From NCBI RefSeq assembly GCF_022024035.1, contig NZ_CP091787.1, positions 2,480,001-2,544,000 on the forward strand: a stretch of 64,000 bases of DNA, written 5' to 3'. Origin of the DNA: Prevotella sp. E13-17 (GTDB taxonomy: Bacteria; Bacteroidota; Bacteroidia; Bacteroidales; Bacteroidaceae). Under the pieces are notes generated by a model. That model worked only from the letters and a program-made list of their open reading frames with translations, was not told where the DNA came from and did not search any database. The position numbers and the translations under genes were made by a program. This document shows positions 18,142 through 26,736 of this stretch, piece after piece; position 1 is the first letter of the stretch; each line of letters starts with the position of its first letter.

Positions 18142-18856
18142 TGTTTTGCTTTTTTATGTTATTCGTGATTAGTATTTCCGCAGGACCTGCCACTAAAAAG
18201 CCAAAACAGGGGGTTTCCTGCGGGATTATTCTTTAATTACTCTATGTGCGGTTGTTATTCCGATGTGAATTAACAAAAACCAGAAACGCAACTTTCTGAG
18301 CCGTTCGTGTTTTCTGTTTGTGTTTATTGAACAAAAACCGAGAAGACCCCTTTCTGAGACAGAAATCTCTGTCGAGATTTTCATGTTGCCAGTGGTAATC
18401 CTTCTTGTGAACAAGTTCACATCAGGCTTCCCACTGACGCCATGACCCCTTCGGGGTTTCTGTCTCACAAAGGAAAAACCACGGACCTTCGGTCCTGAAA
18501 ACCAATCGGAGCCCTCCGAAGGGAAACTCCACCCTGGTCCTCCAAAAGGAATCCCAGCCAGGTTCTCCCGGTGATGGGAGTAATTTTGTCCTTTCCGATC
18601 TGACTCCTAAAGCCTTACTCACAGTTAATATTTACCAAGCCGTAGGCGGTTTTCTCGGTTTTTCGATTCTGTTGTTACAGCCGACAGGCGGTTTGGGGGT
18701 AATGCGGCGGCGAAGGCAAGCTTGCTTGGCTTCGATGAAGCATTGGCAACAAACCGATGGGCCGAAGGACCAGCAACAACAGAAGCGGGTCTTCACGGTT
18801 TTGGTTAAAAACCCACCCCGGCCCTCCCAAGGGAGGAGGTATATAATAAGGTGGGA
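18142..18856. repeat. Repeat-rich intergenic region between ugd and nagB
   Basis: No credible gene in 715 bases. Two repeat blocks are seen. 18317-18501 is almost the same as 21491-21681 (runs through GAACAAAAACCGAGAAGACC, the GTCGAGATTTTCATGTTGCC stretch and ACCACGGACCTTCGGTCCTG). 18639-18840 (GCCGTAGGCGGTTTTCTCGG and on, ending in CCACCCCGGCCCTCCCAAGG) is repeated at 22369-22575 and, inverted, at 40905-41090. These are non-coding dispersed repeats, not an IS: no transposase frame is present. Confidence 0.8.
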
Positions 18857-20170
18857 TTACTTCTCACCAATACGGGTGTAGATGAAGCCCAGCCCCTCAA
18901 GTTCCTGACGGTCGAAGATGTTACGACCATCAACAACGACATTGCCTGTCATCACCTTCTTAATCACATTCCATGAGGGCAGGCGGAACTGACGCCACTC
19001 TGTCATCAGTGCAAAGACATCGGCACCATCTGCAGCATCATACATGTTGGTGCAGTAGGTCACCGTGTCGCCAATGCGACGCTTGCACTCGTCCATGGCG
19101 ATAGGATCGAAGACGCGCACGCTGGCACCGTCTTTCAACAGCTTATCGATCACAACCAAGGCGGGCGCCTCGCGCATATCGTCGGTCTCGGGCTTGAAGG
19201 CCAGACCAAGAACTGCGACGGTCTTACCCTTGACGCTACCCACCGCCTTGACAATCTTATCATAAACGATAGACTTCTGCTTCTCGTTGACACGCTCAAC
19301 AGCCTCGATTACCTCCATGTGGTAGTCGTTCTCAAGACCTGTGTGCACCAGAGCCTTCACATCTTTGGGGAAGCACGAGCCACCATAGCCGCAACCGGCA
19401 TACAGGAACTTAGAACCGATACGGCTATCGGTGCCGATACCCTTACGGACACTATCAACATTAGCGCCCACACGCTCACAGAGATTTGCAATGTCATTCA
19501 TAAACGAGATGCGAGTAGCCAGCATAGCGTTGGCGGCATATTTGGTCATCTCGGCAGAAGGGATATCCATGAAGATCACGCGGAAGTTATTGATCAAGAA
19601 TGGCTTATAGAGGTGCGTCATCACTTCTTTAGCCTTCTCACTCTCGGTGCCCACAACCACACGGTCGGGACTCATAAAGTCCTTGATAGCTGCACCTTCC
19701 TTCAAGAACTCTGGATTTGAGGCCACATCAAAAGGCACACTGACACCACGCTTATCGAGCTCCTCCTGGATGGCCGCTTTCACCTTCTTAGCGGTGCCTA
19801 CAGGAACGGTCGATTTGGTCACCAGAATCGTGTATTTATGGATGTTCTGACCAAACTGGCGGGCCACAGCCAACACGTATTTCAGATCGGCAGAACCATC
19901 CTCGTCTGGCGGAGTTCCCACCGCACTGAACACCACTTCGACATCGTCGAGAACTTCAGTCAGGTCGGTCGTGAACTGCAGTCGTCCATATTCCACATTG
20001 CGCTTTACCAACTCCTCGAGACCCGGCTCATAGATAGGCATGATGCCATCTTTCAGCTTCTGAATCTTCTGAGCATCCACATCAACACACGTTACATGTG
20101 CTCCCATCTCAGCGAAGCACGTACCACTCACCAAACCGACATAGCCAGTTCCGACAATTGCAATATTCAT
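18857..20170 (-). CDS. ugd: UDP-glucose 6-dehydrogenase
   Basis: 437 residues from the ATG at 20170 (a TTG 24 bases upstream is a weaker alternative). MNIAIVGTGYVGLVSGTCFA is the NAD-binding site, NPEFLKEGAAIKDFMSPDRV and AEMTKYAANAMLATRISFMN are family blocks, and LYAGCGYGGSCFPKDVKAL holds the catalytic Cys. It oxidises UDP-glucose to UDP-glucuronate, a precursor for acidic polysaccharides and, through other enzymes, for xylose or galacturonate. A good promoter lies about 155 bases upstream (20326-20357). Repeats follow the gene. Confidence 0.96.
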   Translation of the reverse strand: MNIAIVGTGYVGLVSGTCFAEMGAHVTCVDVDAQKIQKLKDGIMPIYEPGLEELVKRNVEYGRLQFTTDLTEVLDDVEVVFSAVGTPPDEDGSADLKYVLAVARQFGQNIHKYTILVTKSTVPVGTAKKVKAAIQEELDKRGVSVPFDVASNPEFLKEGAAIKDFMSPDRVVVGTESEKAKEVMTHLYKPFLINNFRVIFMDIPSAEMTKYAANAMLATRISFMNDIANLCERVGANVDSVRKGIGTDSRIGSKFLYAGCGYGGSCFPKDVKALVHTGLENDYHMEVIEAVERVNEKQKSIVYDKIVKAVGSVKGKTVAVLGLAFKPETDDMREAPALVVIDKLLKDGASVRVFDPIAMDECKRRIGDTVTYCTNMYDAADGADVFALMTEWRQFRLPSWNVIKKVMTGNVVVDGRNIFDRQELEGLGFIYTRIGEK

Positions 20171-20325
20171 AGACAAAAAAGTGTTATTATTCAATTAGAC
20201 ATAATAAATCCCTTCCAACGTACAGCATAAAAGTGGTTGATATTCAGTACGTTAGTAAAGATTTAATGAAAGATTAGGCCTTAAAAGCAACCCAGCTTCC
20301 GTTATTTGGCCCTACATTATTTATG

Positions 20326-20357
20326 CAAAGTTAAGGAGAAATATCGAATGAACCAAA
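20326..20357 (-). promoter_or_regulatory. Bacteroidota-type promoter for ugd
   Basis: On the minus strand TTTG (20357-20354), a 20-base spacer and TAACTTTG (20333-20326) match the -33/-7 consensus. It would give a 5' leader of about 150 bases before ugd. Confidence 0.7.
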
Positions 20358-20404
20358 TAAATGGCTGAAAAACAATCAAAATATCATAAAATTCTTTTGT
20401 TTCC

Positions 20405-20435
20405 TTTGCAAATTGAATATTTATTTCTAACTTTG
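20405..20435 (+). promoter_or_regulatory. Bacteroidota-type promoter for the UpxY-like gene
   Basis: TTTG at 20405-20408, exactly 19 bases, then TAACTTTG at 20428-20435: a perfect -33/-7 pair. The ATG of the gene is at 20442, 6 bases after the -7 element, so the transcript is expected to have almost no leader. Confidence 0.75.
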
Positions 20436-20441
20436 CATAAC

Positions 20442-21458
20442 ATGGAATCACCTAACGCCCCCAATAGCCAATGGTTTGTGGTCGGCACGCTGACCAAGAA
20501 CAGAGAGATTGCCATCAGAGACCATCTGATAGCCAGTCATCTGGAATGTTTCGTGCCGTTGACATACACGACAAAAGTAGTCAAACAACAAAAGCAGCGC
20601 ATGCTGGTGCCCGCCATCAGCGGGCTTATCTTCGTCAAAGGCACCTTAGACGAGCTTAAGGACTATTTTCTCAAAAGCAAATATCAACTTTTTCTGCGCA
20701 AATCGACCTTCTCACGTAAGAAAGACTACCTCACCGTGAACGACTGTGAGATGGAGAGTTTCATCCGCCTGATGGAACGTGCCCAGGAGAAGGTCAACTT
20801 CTACAATCCTGCCGACATCAAGTTGCAGAAAGGTGATAAGATCATTGTCAGAGGTGGCATATTCGATGGCATCGAGGGTTATGTGATGCGCATTGCCGGC
20901 AAGCGCAACAAGCAGTTGGTGGTATCCATTCCCGAGGTGACCATTGCCGCGGTGACGCTGAGCCCAGAGATGCTGGAGCTCAAAGAGCGAAACGAGAGTG
21001 TTTGCTGCAACATGCGTTCAAAGGATGTGGAAGGCGACACCAAGCGACTGACCGAACTGTCAAAACGTCTGCTTTTTTACATGCCTGAAACATACCGTAT
21101 CAAGGACGAGCGCAACCTTATAGAAAAGGAGATTCGCGACATCTATCTTCGTCTAAAGCCGATGCAAGGTGTGATCTCGCTGTTAGAGGGTCGCATTGCC
21201 ATGGCGCTCTACCTGGCTTCACAGGGGCTGAAAGAGGATGAGGATTACGCTACCAAAAGGCTTCTCGCTGCTATCAAGAAGATTAAAGAAACGAGCATCT
21301 TGCGGTTATTCTTGATGCTCTATCATGCTTACTTCACTCACGACAGTGAGGCTGGAGACAAGTTAAGATTGGTCATTGGTTCTTGGGATGGGAAATACAG
21401 TGAGGCGCAGCGACGATTCATCGAAGAGTTTGACAAATTGTTTCCAAGTACATATTGA
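20442..21458 (+). CDS. upxY: UpxY-family transcription antiterminator (NusG-like), long form
   Basis: 338 residues from the ATG at 20442; the earlier in-frame ATG at 20361 lies upstream of the promoter. WFVVGTLTKNREIAIRDHL and IECFVP-like sequence, then VVKQQKQRMLVPAISGLIFV, is the NusG N-terminal domain as in UpxY/RfaH-type proteins; KLQKGDKIIVRGGIFDGIEG is the KOW domain (about 125-180). Usual members end there, near 170-190 residues; this one adds about 150 mostly helical residues. UpxY proteins let RNA polymerase read through into capsule operons. Normally they are the first gene of the operon they serve; here the next + strand gene is wza, 2.7 kb away, across antisense genes. Confidence 0.8.
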   Translation: MESPNAPNSQWFVVGTLTKNREIAIRDHLIASHLECFVPLTYTTKVVKQQKQRMLVPAISGLIFVKGTLDELKDYFLKSKYQLFLRKSTFSRKKDYLTVNDCEMESFIRLMERAQEKVNFYNPADIKLQKGDKIIVRGGIFDGIEGYVMRIAGKRNKQLVVSIPEVTIAAVTLSPEMLELKERNESVCCNMRSKDVEGDTKRLTELSKRLLFYMPETYRIKDERNLIEKEIRDIYLRLKPMQGVISLLEGRIAMALYLASQGLKEDEDYATKRLLAAIKKIKETSILRLFLMLYHAYFTHDSEAGDKLRLVIGSWDGKYSEAQRRFIEEFDKLFPSTY

Positions 21459-22573
21459 ACAAAAACCAGAAAGACCCCTTTCTGAGACAGAAGTTTGTGT
21501 TTATTGAACAAAAACCGAGAAGACCCCTTTGTGAGGCAGAAATCTCTGTCGAGATTTTCATGTTGCCAGTGGTAACCCTTCTTGTGAACAAGTTCACATC
21601 AGGCTTTCCACTGACACCATGCCCCCTTTGGGGCTTCTGTCTCACAAAGGAAAAACCACGGACCTTCGGTCCTGAAAACCGAACCCCACCCCGGCCCTCC
21701 CAAGGGGAGGGAGATATTCTCAATAGGATTCCTGCTTCTAGTTTCTTCATTGTATTATTCGGTTAATTGTTTGTTTTTAAAGGCCTACGGTAAAAATAAA
21801 GTTTTCATTGGTTGGAACCGCCTACGGCGGGAAATTCTTCAAAATTGAAAACAAAATTTTTCATTTTTATTTTTTTCTTGTCTGACACAAGCCGAATGGA
21901 TAAAAGATCCTGTTTAATTTTGAATCAAATTTTTCAACCTGTGCGGTTGTTTCCTTAGCTTGAACCTTGCGCAGCCACTCCCCTCCCATGTAGGGGAGGA
22001 GTTGGGGGTGGGGCCAGTGTTGTTCTAACTGCCAATGGAGATACAGACCCCACCCCGGCCCCTCCCCTACATGGGAGGGGAGTTCAGCGGATGATATATG
22101 CAATTTATAGAATATACCCTAAAAAGGAATCTTTCGTACTATGCGGTTGAAAATCCAAGGACTCCGTAGGCGCTCCCCTCCCATGTAGGGGAGGGGTCGG
22201 GGGTGGGGTCAGTGTTGTTCTAACTGCAAAGAAGTTACAGACCCCACCCCTGCCCCTCCCCTTCTTGCGTCCCTTCGGTAGCAAGCGAGCAGAGCTCGAG
22301 CGGAAGGGAGGGGAGATATTCTTGATAGGATTCCTTTCCTGTTGATTTCAATGCCAAAGAATGCCTCATGGCCGTAGGCGGTTTTCTTTGTTTTTCGATT
22401 CTGTTGTTGCAGCCGTCAGGCGGTTTGGGGGTAATGCGGCGGCGAAGGCAAGCTTGCTTGACTTCGATGAAGCATTGGCAACAAACGGATGGGACGAAGG
22501 ACCATCAACAACAGAAGCGGGTTTTTGCGGTTTTGGTTTTAAACCCCACCCCGGCCCTCCCGAGGGAGGGGGA
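21459..22573. repeat. Long non-coding repeat block (left arm of an inverted repeat)
   Basis: No gene is credible here. 21491-21681 repeats the block at 18317-18501. From about 21690 to 22575 the sequence matches, in inverted orientation and the same order, 41860 down to 40905: the piece with TTCTTCATTGTATTATTCGG, the piece with GACACAAGCCGAATGGATAA, the GGATGATATATGCAATTTAT piece, and the GCCGTAGGCGGTTTTCTTTG block. Embedded are several GC-rich palindromes of the form CTCCCCTCCCATGTAGGGG AGGGG (near 21978, 22060 and 22167). The arms differ by substitutions and some insertions in the right copy. Confidence 0.85.
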
Positions 22574-23548
22574 CTAATAAGTCAGTCGAGTGATCTGATG
22601 CCACACGGTGTCAACCACCATCACAAAGGACGTACTGTCGGCAGGCGTAGCAACAGGCTCATCGTCAGACGGTTCGCCTCCACCATTTGTTGTTCCATCA
22701 GCAAAGAAGCTACCCCTCATCTCTACGAACTCCTGGCGATGAACGGGCACCGTGAATTCCGTCTGACGACCATTCACACGGGTCGTCCCATTCTTCTTCA
22801 GCCCAAAAGCCGTAATCTTCAGTTCACCCTCTTCGTCCTTCATCATCGTGTAGATATCAAAGACATACGGCGGCTGAGCTTGATGGTCAACGGTAAACTC
22901 CATATACTGCTGCGAGTTCTTGCAACCATAGCCCGTGAGCGCATTCAGCGTACCGCTGCCACCCGTATATTGGAAAAGCATCGTATTCACCGTGGCAGGT
23001 ATCTCATCCTCGATGATGAAGCGCACACACGACGTCACGCGCGTCATCTCAAGCGTATATTGCTTAGGCTGACTGGTCACCACCACATCACCATAGTAAC
23101 AGAAGGTGTCTGAGAAGCCATCCTTATTGGCGAAATAGATCTCATTGGCATGTGCCAACGTAGGATTAGCCTTGGCACTATGCGCCAGTGCCAGCACCTG
23201 ATATTCGCCTGGCTCAAGGCTGACCGACAGGTTACCATAATTCTCACTCGACGGATGTTGCGTGAAAGCATTCATTTTCTCACCATTTTGATAGACCACA
23301 AAGTTGATGGTTCCAAAATAGCTATTATCCAGTTGTCCTGCCCGCGTATCCTTGAAAGCGATATGGAGGATCAGATTGCCGTTAGGGTCTTGCCCTTCAG
23401 CAGGATTGTCGAAGACTGGTTTCTCGCAGGCGAGGAGGAGGAGAAGTGCGGCGATGCCGCAAGATGAGAGATGAGAGATGAAAGATGAGGGGTGCGCCTT
23501 TAGCGCAAACTGAGAGATGAGAGATGAGAACTGAGAAGTTAGAGACAT
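22574..23548 (-). CDS. Mfa2/FimB-family fimbrial anchor-like lipoprotein
   Basis: 324 residues. A hydrophobic stretch IAALLLLLACEKP ends in a lipobox (LLAC, Cys about residue 40), so an outer-membrane lipoprotein is predicted. After it, GNLILHIAFKDTRAGQ and FGTINFVVYQNGEKMNAF plus SLEPGEYQVLALAH resemble the Mfa2/FimB beta-sandwich family that anchors and ends minor fimbriae in Bacteroidales. The first 35 residues (MSLTSQFSSLISQFALKAHP and on) are odd for a signal peptide: they are encoded by tandem GAGAGATGA-type repeats at 23460-23545. It stands alone, so a surface adhesin role is an inference. Confidence 0.6.
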   Translation of the reverse strand: MSLTSQFSSLISQFALKAHPSSFISHLSSCGIAALLLLLACEKPVFDNPAEGQDPNGNLILHIAFKDTRAGQLDNSYFGTINFVVYQNGEKMNAFTQHPSSENYGNLSVSLEPGEYQVLALAHSAKANPTLAHANEIYFANKDGFSDTFCYYGDVVVTSQPKQYTLEMTRVTSCVRFIIEDEIPATVNTMLFQYTGGSGTLNALTGYGCKNSQQYMEFTVDHQAQPPYVFDIYTMMKDEEGELKITAFGLKKNGTTRVNGRQTEFTVPVHRQEFVEMRGSFFADGTTNGGGEPSDDEPVATPADSTSFVMVVDTVWHQITRLTY

Positions 23549-23573
23549 GGTAGTTTATTGGTTTTGATTTATT

Positions 23574-23592
23574 GTGGAGCTGGAGGGAGTCG
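23574..23592 (+). repeat. Extra copy of the tmRNA 3' end (19 bp direct repeat)
   Basis: GTGGAGCTGGAGGGAGTCG here is identical to 23662-23680, the acceptor/T-arm end of tmRNA. The copies are 88 bases apart; the spacer has a GC-rich hairpin (CCCTCACGAGGGTGAGG near 23627). This looks like an attachment-site scar. Confidence 0.7.
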
Positions 23593-23662
23593 CGCTCGGC
23601 TATGCCGCTTTGCCTTAGCAAAGAACCCTCACGAGGGTGAGGCTTGCTTCAGCGCAACGTAG

Positions 23663-24062
23663 TGGAGCTGGAGGGAGTCGAACCCTCGTCCGCACAAGGA
23701 AACCATACGCTTTCTACACGCTTATCTTGGCCTTCATTTTCGAGCTATGACAAGACCCAAGCCACCAATCATAGCCTTATCTCCTAAGTTTTCATCTGCC
23801 AGTCGGAGCGTCCGACAGACTATTTCCGATTTAACCTGCGCCGCTAAGTCTTTGGATTCGGAACCAGATCCTCGGAGCGACGTCTCGTTCCTCTACCTTG
23901 TAAAGGAATAAAGCCAGTAATCTACTATACTTCGATTAGGCAGCGAGAGCATACTCATTGTTGCCAATTAAATTTCCTACAGAAGAGATTATGGAGCCTC
24001 CCGTAGCCCAGCTCCGCGTGCTTACGTACCATCTCATCTTGCCGTCAAATCCAGTCAACCCC
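23663..24062 (-). ncRNA. ssrA: tmRNA (ssrA)
   Basis: Transfer-messenger RNA of about 400 nt. The 5' end GGGGTTGACTGGATTTGACG (minus strand from 24062) matches the tmRNA start, and the first seven bases pair with CAGCTCC at the 3' end, followed by the discriminator A; GGTTCGACTCCCTCC is the T-arm. The tag reading frame ends GNNEYALAA then TAA (23965-23936), with the usual ALAA degradation signal. CCA is not encoded. It rescues stalled ribosomes and marks the peptide for proteolysis. A -7 element TAATTTTG at 24094-24087 gives a short 5' leader to be trimmed. Confidence 0.95.
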
Positions 24063-24086
24063 AAGTAGAAATGCGTAATTTCTCTG

Positions 24087-24117
24087 CAAAATTACATATT
24101 TTTCCTTAATCTGCAAT
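24087..24117 (-). promoter_or_regulatory. Promoter of ssrA
   Basis: TAATTTTG (24094-24087) with ATTG 19 bases upstream (24117-24114) on the minus strand, about 25 bases before the tmRNA 5' end. Confidence 0.55.
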
Positions 24118-24137
24118 ATTTTACCAAAAAAAAGCAC

Positions 24138-24145
24138 TAACTTTG
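24138..24145 (+). promoter_or_regulatory. -7 promoter element for wza
   Basis: TAACTTTG, 34 bases before the wza ATG. No clear TTTG at -33. It is back to back with the ssrA promoter. Confidence 0.5.
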
Positions 24146-24178
24146 CACGAAATTTACAAAAACCACGTTAAGATAAAT

Positions 24179-26716
24179 ATGAAAAAGACCATATTACTAT
24201 TAACATTCGCCTTGTTGACGCTGGCCCTGGGGGCACAGACCGGCAGCAAGAGCATGACCGATGAAGAGGTGCTTGCCTTTGTGATCAAAGAGCGCCAAGC
24301 AGGTACCGAGCAAACCAAGATTGTGACCAAGCTGATTCAAAACGGCGTAGATATCGCCCAGATCCGTCGTGTCAAGGAGAAATACCAAGGCAAGGGTGGT
24401 TCGGCAGGCAACGTCGTGGGCAGCATCAACGTGGATCGCTCACGCATGAACAACGGCACAGGCAAGGCTGGCAGCAAGAAGACCGACAGCAACTTAAACC
24501 TGCCCGAAGGCATGACGTCCGACCAAATGACGATGGTTGGCACCTCCGGCATCGATATGGTCTCGCCCATGAGCATGTTTGACAGTAGCATGTATGGCAA
24601 CATACTCGACGACTTCGAGCCCGACTCACTTGCCATGTTGCGCGTCATACTCCAAGCGCAGAACGAGAAGAAAGTGTTTGGTCGCGACATCTTCAACAAT
24701 GAAGAGATGACCTTCGAACCCAATATGAACATCGCCACCCCCAAAGACTATCGCTTAGGGCCTGGCGATGCTGTGTTTATAGAGATCTATGGTGCCTCAC
24801 AGCGCACGATTGAAGGCACCGTGTCGCCCGATGGCGAGATCACCATCGAGGGCTATGGTCCCATACAGCTGAACGGACTGACCGTCAGCCAAGCCAATGC
24901 CAAGCTCCGTTCGACCATCGGTCAGCGCTATGCCAGCAGTCGCATCAACCTCACCGTAGGTCAGACGCGCACCATCATGGTCAACGTGATGGGTGAGGTC
25001 AACTTTCCCGGCACCTACACGCTGAGTGCCTTTGCCTCTGTCTTCCACGCCCTCTATATGGCTGGTGGTGTCAACGACATCGGTACGCTGCGCGACATCA
25101 AGGTGTATCGCAACAACCGCCTTGTTTCCACCATCGATATCTACGACTACATCCTGAACGGACAACTGAAAGGCAATGTGCTGTTGGCCGACAACGATGT
25201 CATCACCGTGGGCGCCTACGACTGTCTGGTGGATATCAAAGGAAAGGTGAAGCGCCCCATGTACTACGAGATGAAGAAGAGCGAGAGTCTGAACACCCTC
25301 ATCAACTATGCCGGCGGCTTCACTGGCGACGCCTATACGAAATACGTCAAAGTATATCGTAAGGCAGGCAAGGAGCTTTCCATCTACAACGTAGAAGAGT
25401 TTGACCGCAACGCCTTCCTCATGTCGGATGCCGACTCCGTCATCGTGGACGAGGTGCTGCCCCGCTTCTCCAACATGGTAGAGCTACGCGGTGCCGTGTT
25501 CCGCCCCGGACAGTATCAGGTGGGTGGCAACATCAACAGCGTGAAGACCCTCCTCGAGGCAGCAGAAGGTCTGCGCGAAGAAGCCTTCACCGCCCATGCC
25601 ATCCTGCACCGCATGAAGGATGACCGTTCGCTGGAGGTCATCCAGGTGGATGTTGACGGCATCATGAACAACACCGTCTCAGACATCACCCTGCAACCCA
25701 ACGACGTGCTGTTCATCCCCACCAAGCAAGACCTGGTGCAGAATCGCGTGGTGACCATCTCGGGCGAGGTCTATCGCCAAGGCACCTATAAATATGCCGA
25801 CAACATGACCCTTGAAGACCTGGTGCTCCAAGCTGGCGGTCTGAAAGAGACGGCCTCGATGGTCAAGGTTGACGTGTCGCGACAGATCATCGACACCAAG
25901 GCGACGACCTCAGACAGCACCATTGCCAAGACATTCACCTTTGCCTTGAAAGACGGCTTCGTGGTAGATGGCGAGCCAGGCTTCATCCTACAGCCCCACG
26001 ACCGCGTGTTCGTAAGACGCAGCCCAGTAGCCACCGGATTACAGAACGTAACCGTAGAGGGAGAGGTTGCCTTTGCCGGCATCTACACCCTCCCCTTACG
26101 CCAGACACGCCTGAGCGACATCATCAAGGCAGCTGGCGGCCCCAACGAGCGTGCCTATATCAAAGGGGCCCGACTGGAAAGACGCATGACCCCAGAAGAG
26201 CGTCTGCGCATGGAAGCCGCCATCACCGCCCTCTCCAAGCAGAGCCAGGTGTTCAGCGACACCGTGTCAGCCCGCAAAGCCTTGGATACAGCCTCATCCT
26301 ACTATGTAGGCCTAGAGTTGGAGAAAGCCCTCAAGAATCCCGGTGGCGAGCACGACCTGCTGTTGCGCAATGGCGACAAGATCATCGTGCCACAGTACAC
26401 CGAGACCGTGAAGATCAACGGTGAGGTGATGTACCCCAACACCGTGGGCTATGTGAAAGGCAAGAAAGCCAAGTATTACATCAAGCAAGCCGGAGGCTAT
26501 GGTCAGCGCGCCAAGAAACGCCACACCATCATCATCTACATGAACGGCAAGGTGGCCAAAGCCAAGAGCGGTGCCGTCGTGCAGCCCGGTTCCGAGATTG
26601 TGGTGCCCAGCAAGCCCAAGAAAGACCCAGCAGCCCTGAGTCAGTGGTTCAGCATCGGTACATCGATGGCCTCTATCGGCACCATGGTTGCCACCATTGC
26701 TAATTTGTTGAAATAA
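24179..26716 (+). CDS. wza: Outer-membrane polysaccharide export protein, Wza family (multi-SLBB)
   Basis: 845 residues from the ATG at 24179. MKKTILLLTFALLTLALGAQ is a signal peptide; unlike E. coli Wza no lipobox Cys follows. A polysaccharide export domain begins near residue 185 (DYRLGPGDAVFIEIYGAS) and is followed by several SLBB repeats (VNVMGEVNFPGTYTLS; VDIKGKVKRPMYYEM; VELRGAVFRPGQYQVG; VTISGEVYRQGTYKY; VTVEGEVAFAGIYTLP; VKINGEVMYPNTVGYV) and a hydrophobic C-terminus. It forms the export channel for the region 3 polysaccharide. First gene of the operon; wzz follows after 20 bases. GC-richer than the following cassette. Confidence 0.93.
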   Translation: MKKTILLLTFALLTLALGAQTGSKSMTDEEVLAFVIKERQAGTEQTKIVTKLIQNGVDIAQIRRVKEKYQGKGGSAGNVVGSINVDRSRMNNGTGKAGSKKTDSNLNLPEGMTSDQMTMVGTSGIDMVSPMSMFDSSMYGNILDDFEPDSLAMLRVILQAQNEKKVFGRDIFNNEEMTFEPNMNIATPKDYRLGPGDAVFIEIYGASQRTIEGTVSPDGEITIEGYGPIQLNGLTVSQANAKLRSTIGQRYASSRINLTVGQTRTIMVNVMGEVNFPGTYTLSAFASVFHALYMAGGVNDIGTLRDIKVYRNNRLVSTIDIYDYILNGQLKGNVLLADNDVITVGAYDCLVDIKGKVKRPMYYEMKKSESLNTLINYAGGFTGDAYTKYVKVYRKAGKELSIYNVEEFDRNAFLMSDADSVIVDEVLPRFSNMVELRGAVFRPGQYQVGGNINSVKTLLEAAEGLREEAFTAHAILHRMKDDRSLEVIQVDVDGIMNNTVSDITLQPNDVLFIPTKQDLVQNRVVTISGEVYRQGTYKYADNMTLEDLVLQAGGLKETASMVKVDVSRQIIDTKATTSDSTIAKTFTFALKDGFVVDGEPGFILQPHDRVFVRRSPVATGLQNVTVEGEVAFAGIYTLPLRQTRLSDIIKAAGGPNERAYIKGARLERRMTPEERLRMEAAITALSKQSQVFSDTVSARKALDTASSYYVGLELEKALKNPGGEHDLLLRNGDKIIVPQYTETVKINGEVMYPNTVGYVKGKKAKYYIKQAGGYGQRAKKRHTIIIYMNGKVAKAKSGAVVQPGSEIVVPSKPKKDPAALSQWFSIGTSMASIGTMVATIANLLK

Positions 26717-26736
26717 CCATCAAGCATCAAAACACT

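Noticed and set aside
18317..18840. Insertion sequence or transposon remnant
   Set aside because: No transposase-like frame, no terminal inverted repeats and no target duplication were seen; the blocks are non-coding repeats.
22361..23113. Open frame of 250 codons on the + strand across the repeat block and the Mfa2-like gene
   Set aside because: It starts in a non-coding repeat found elsewhere without that frame and continues antisense to the lipoprotein gene.
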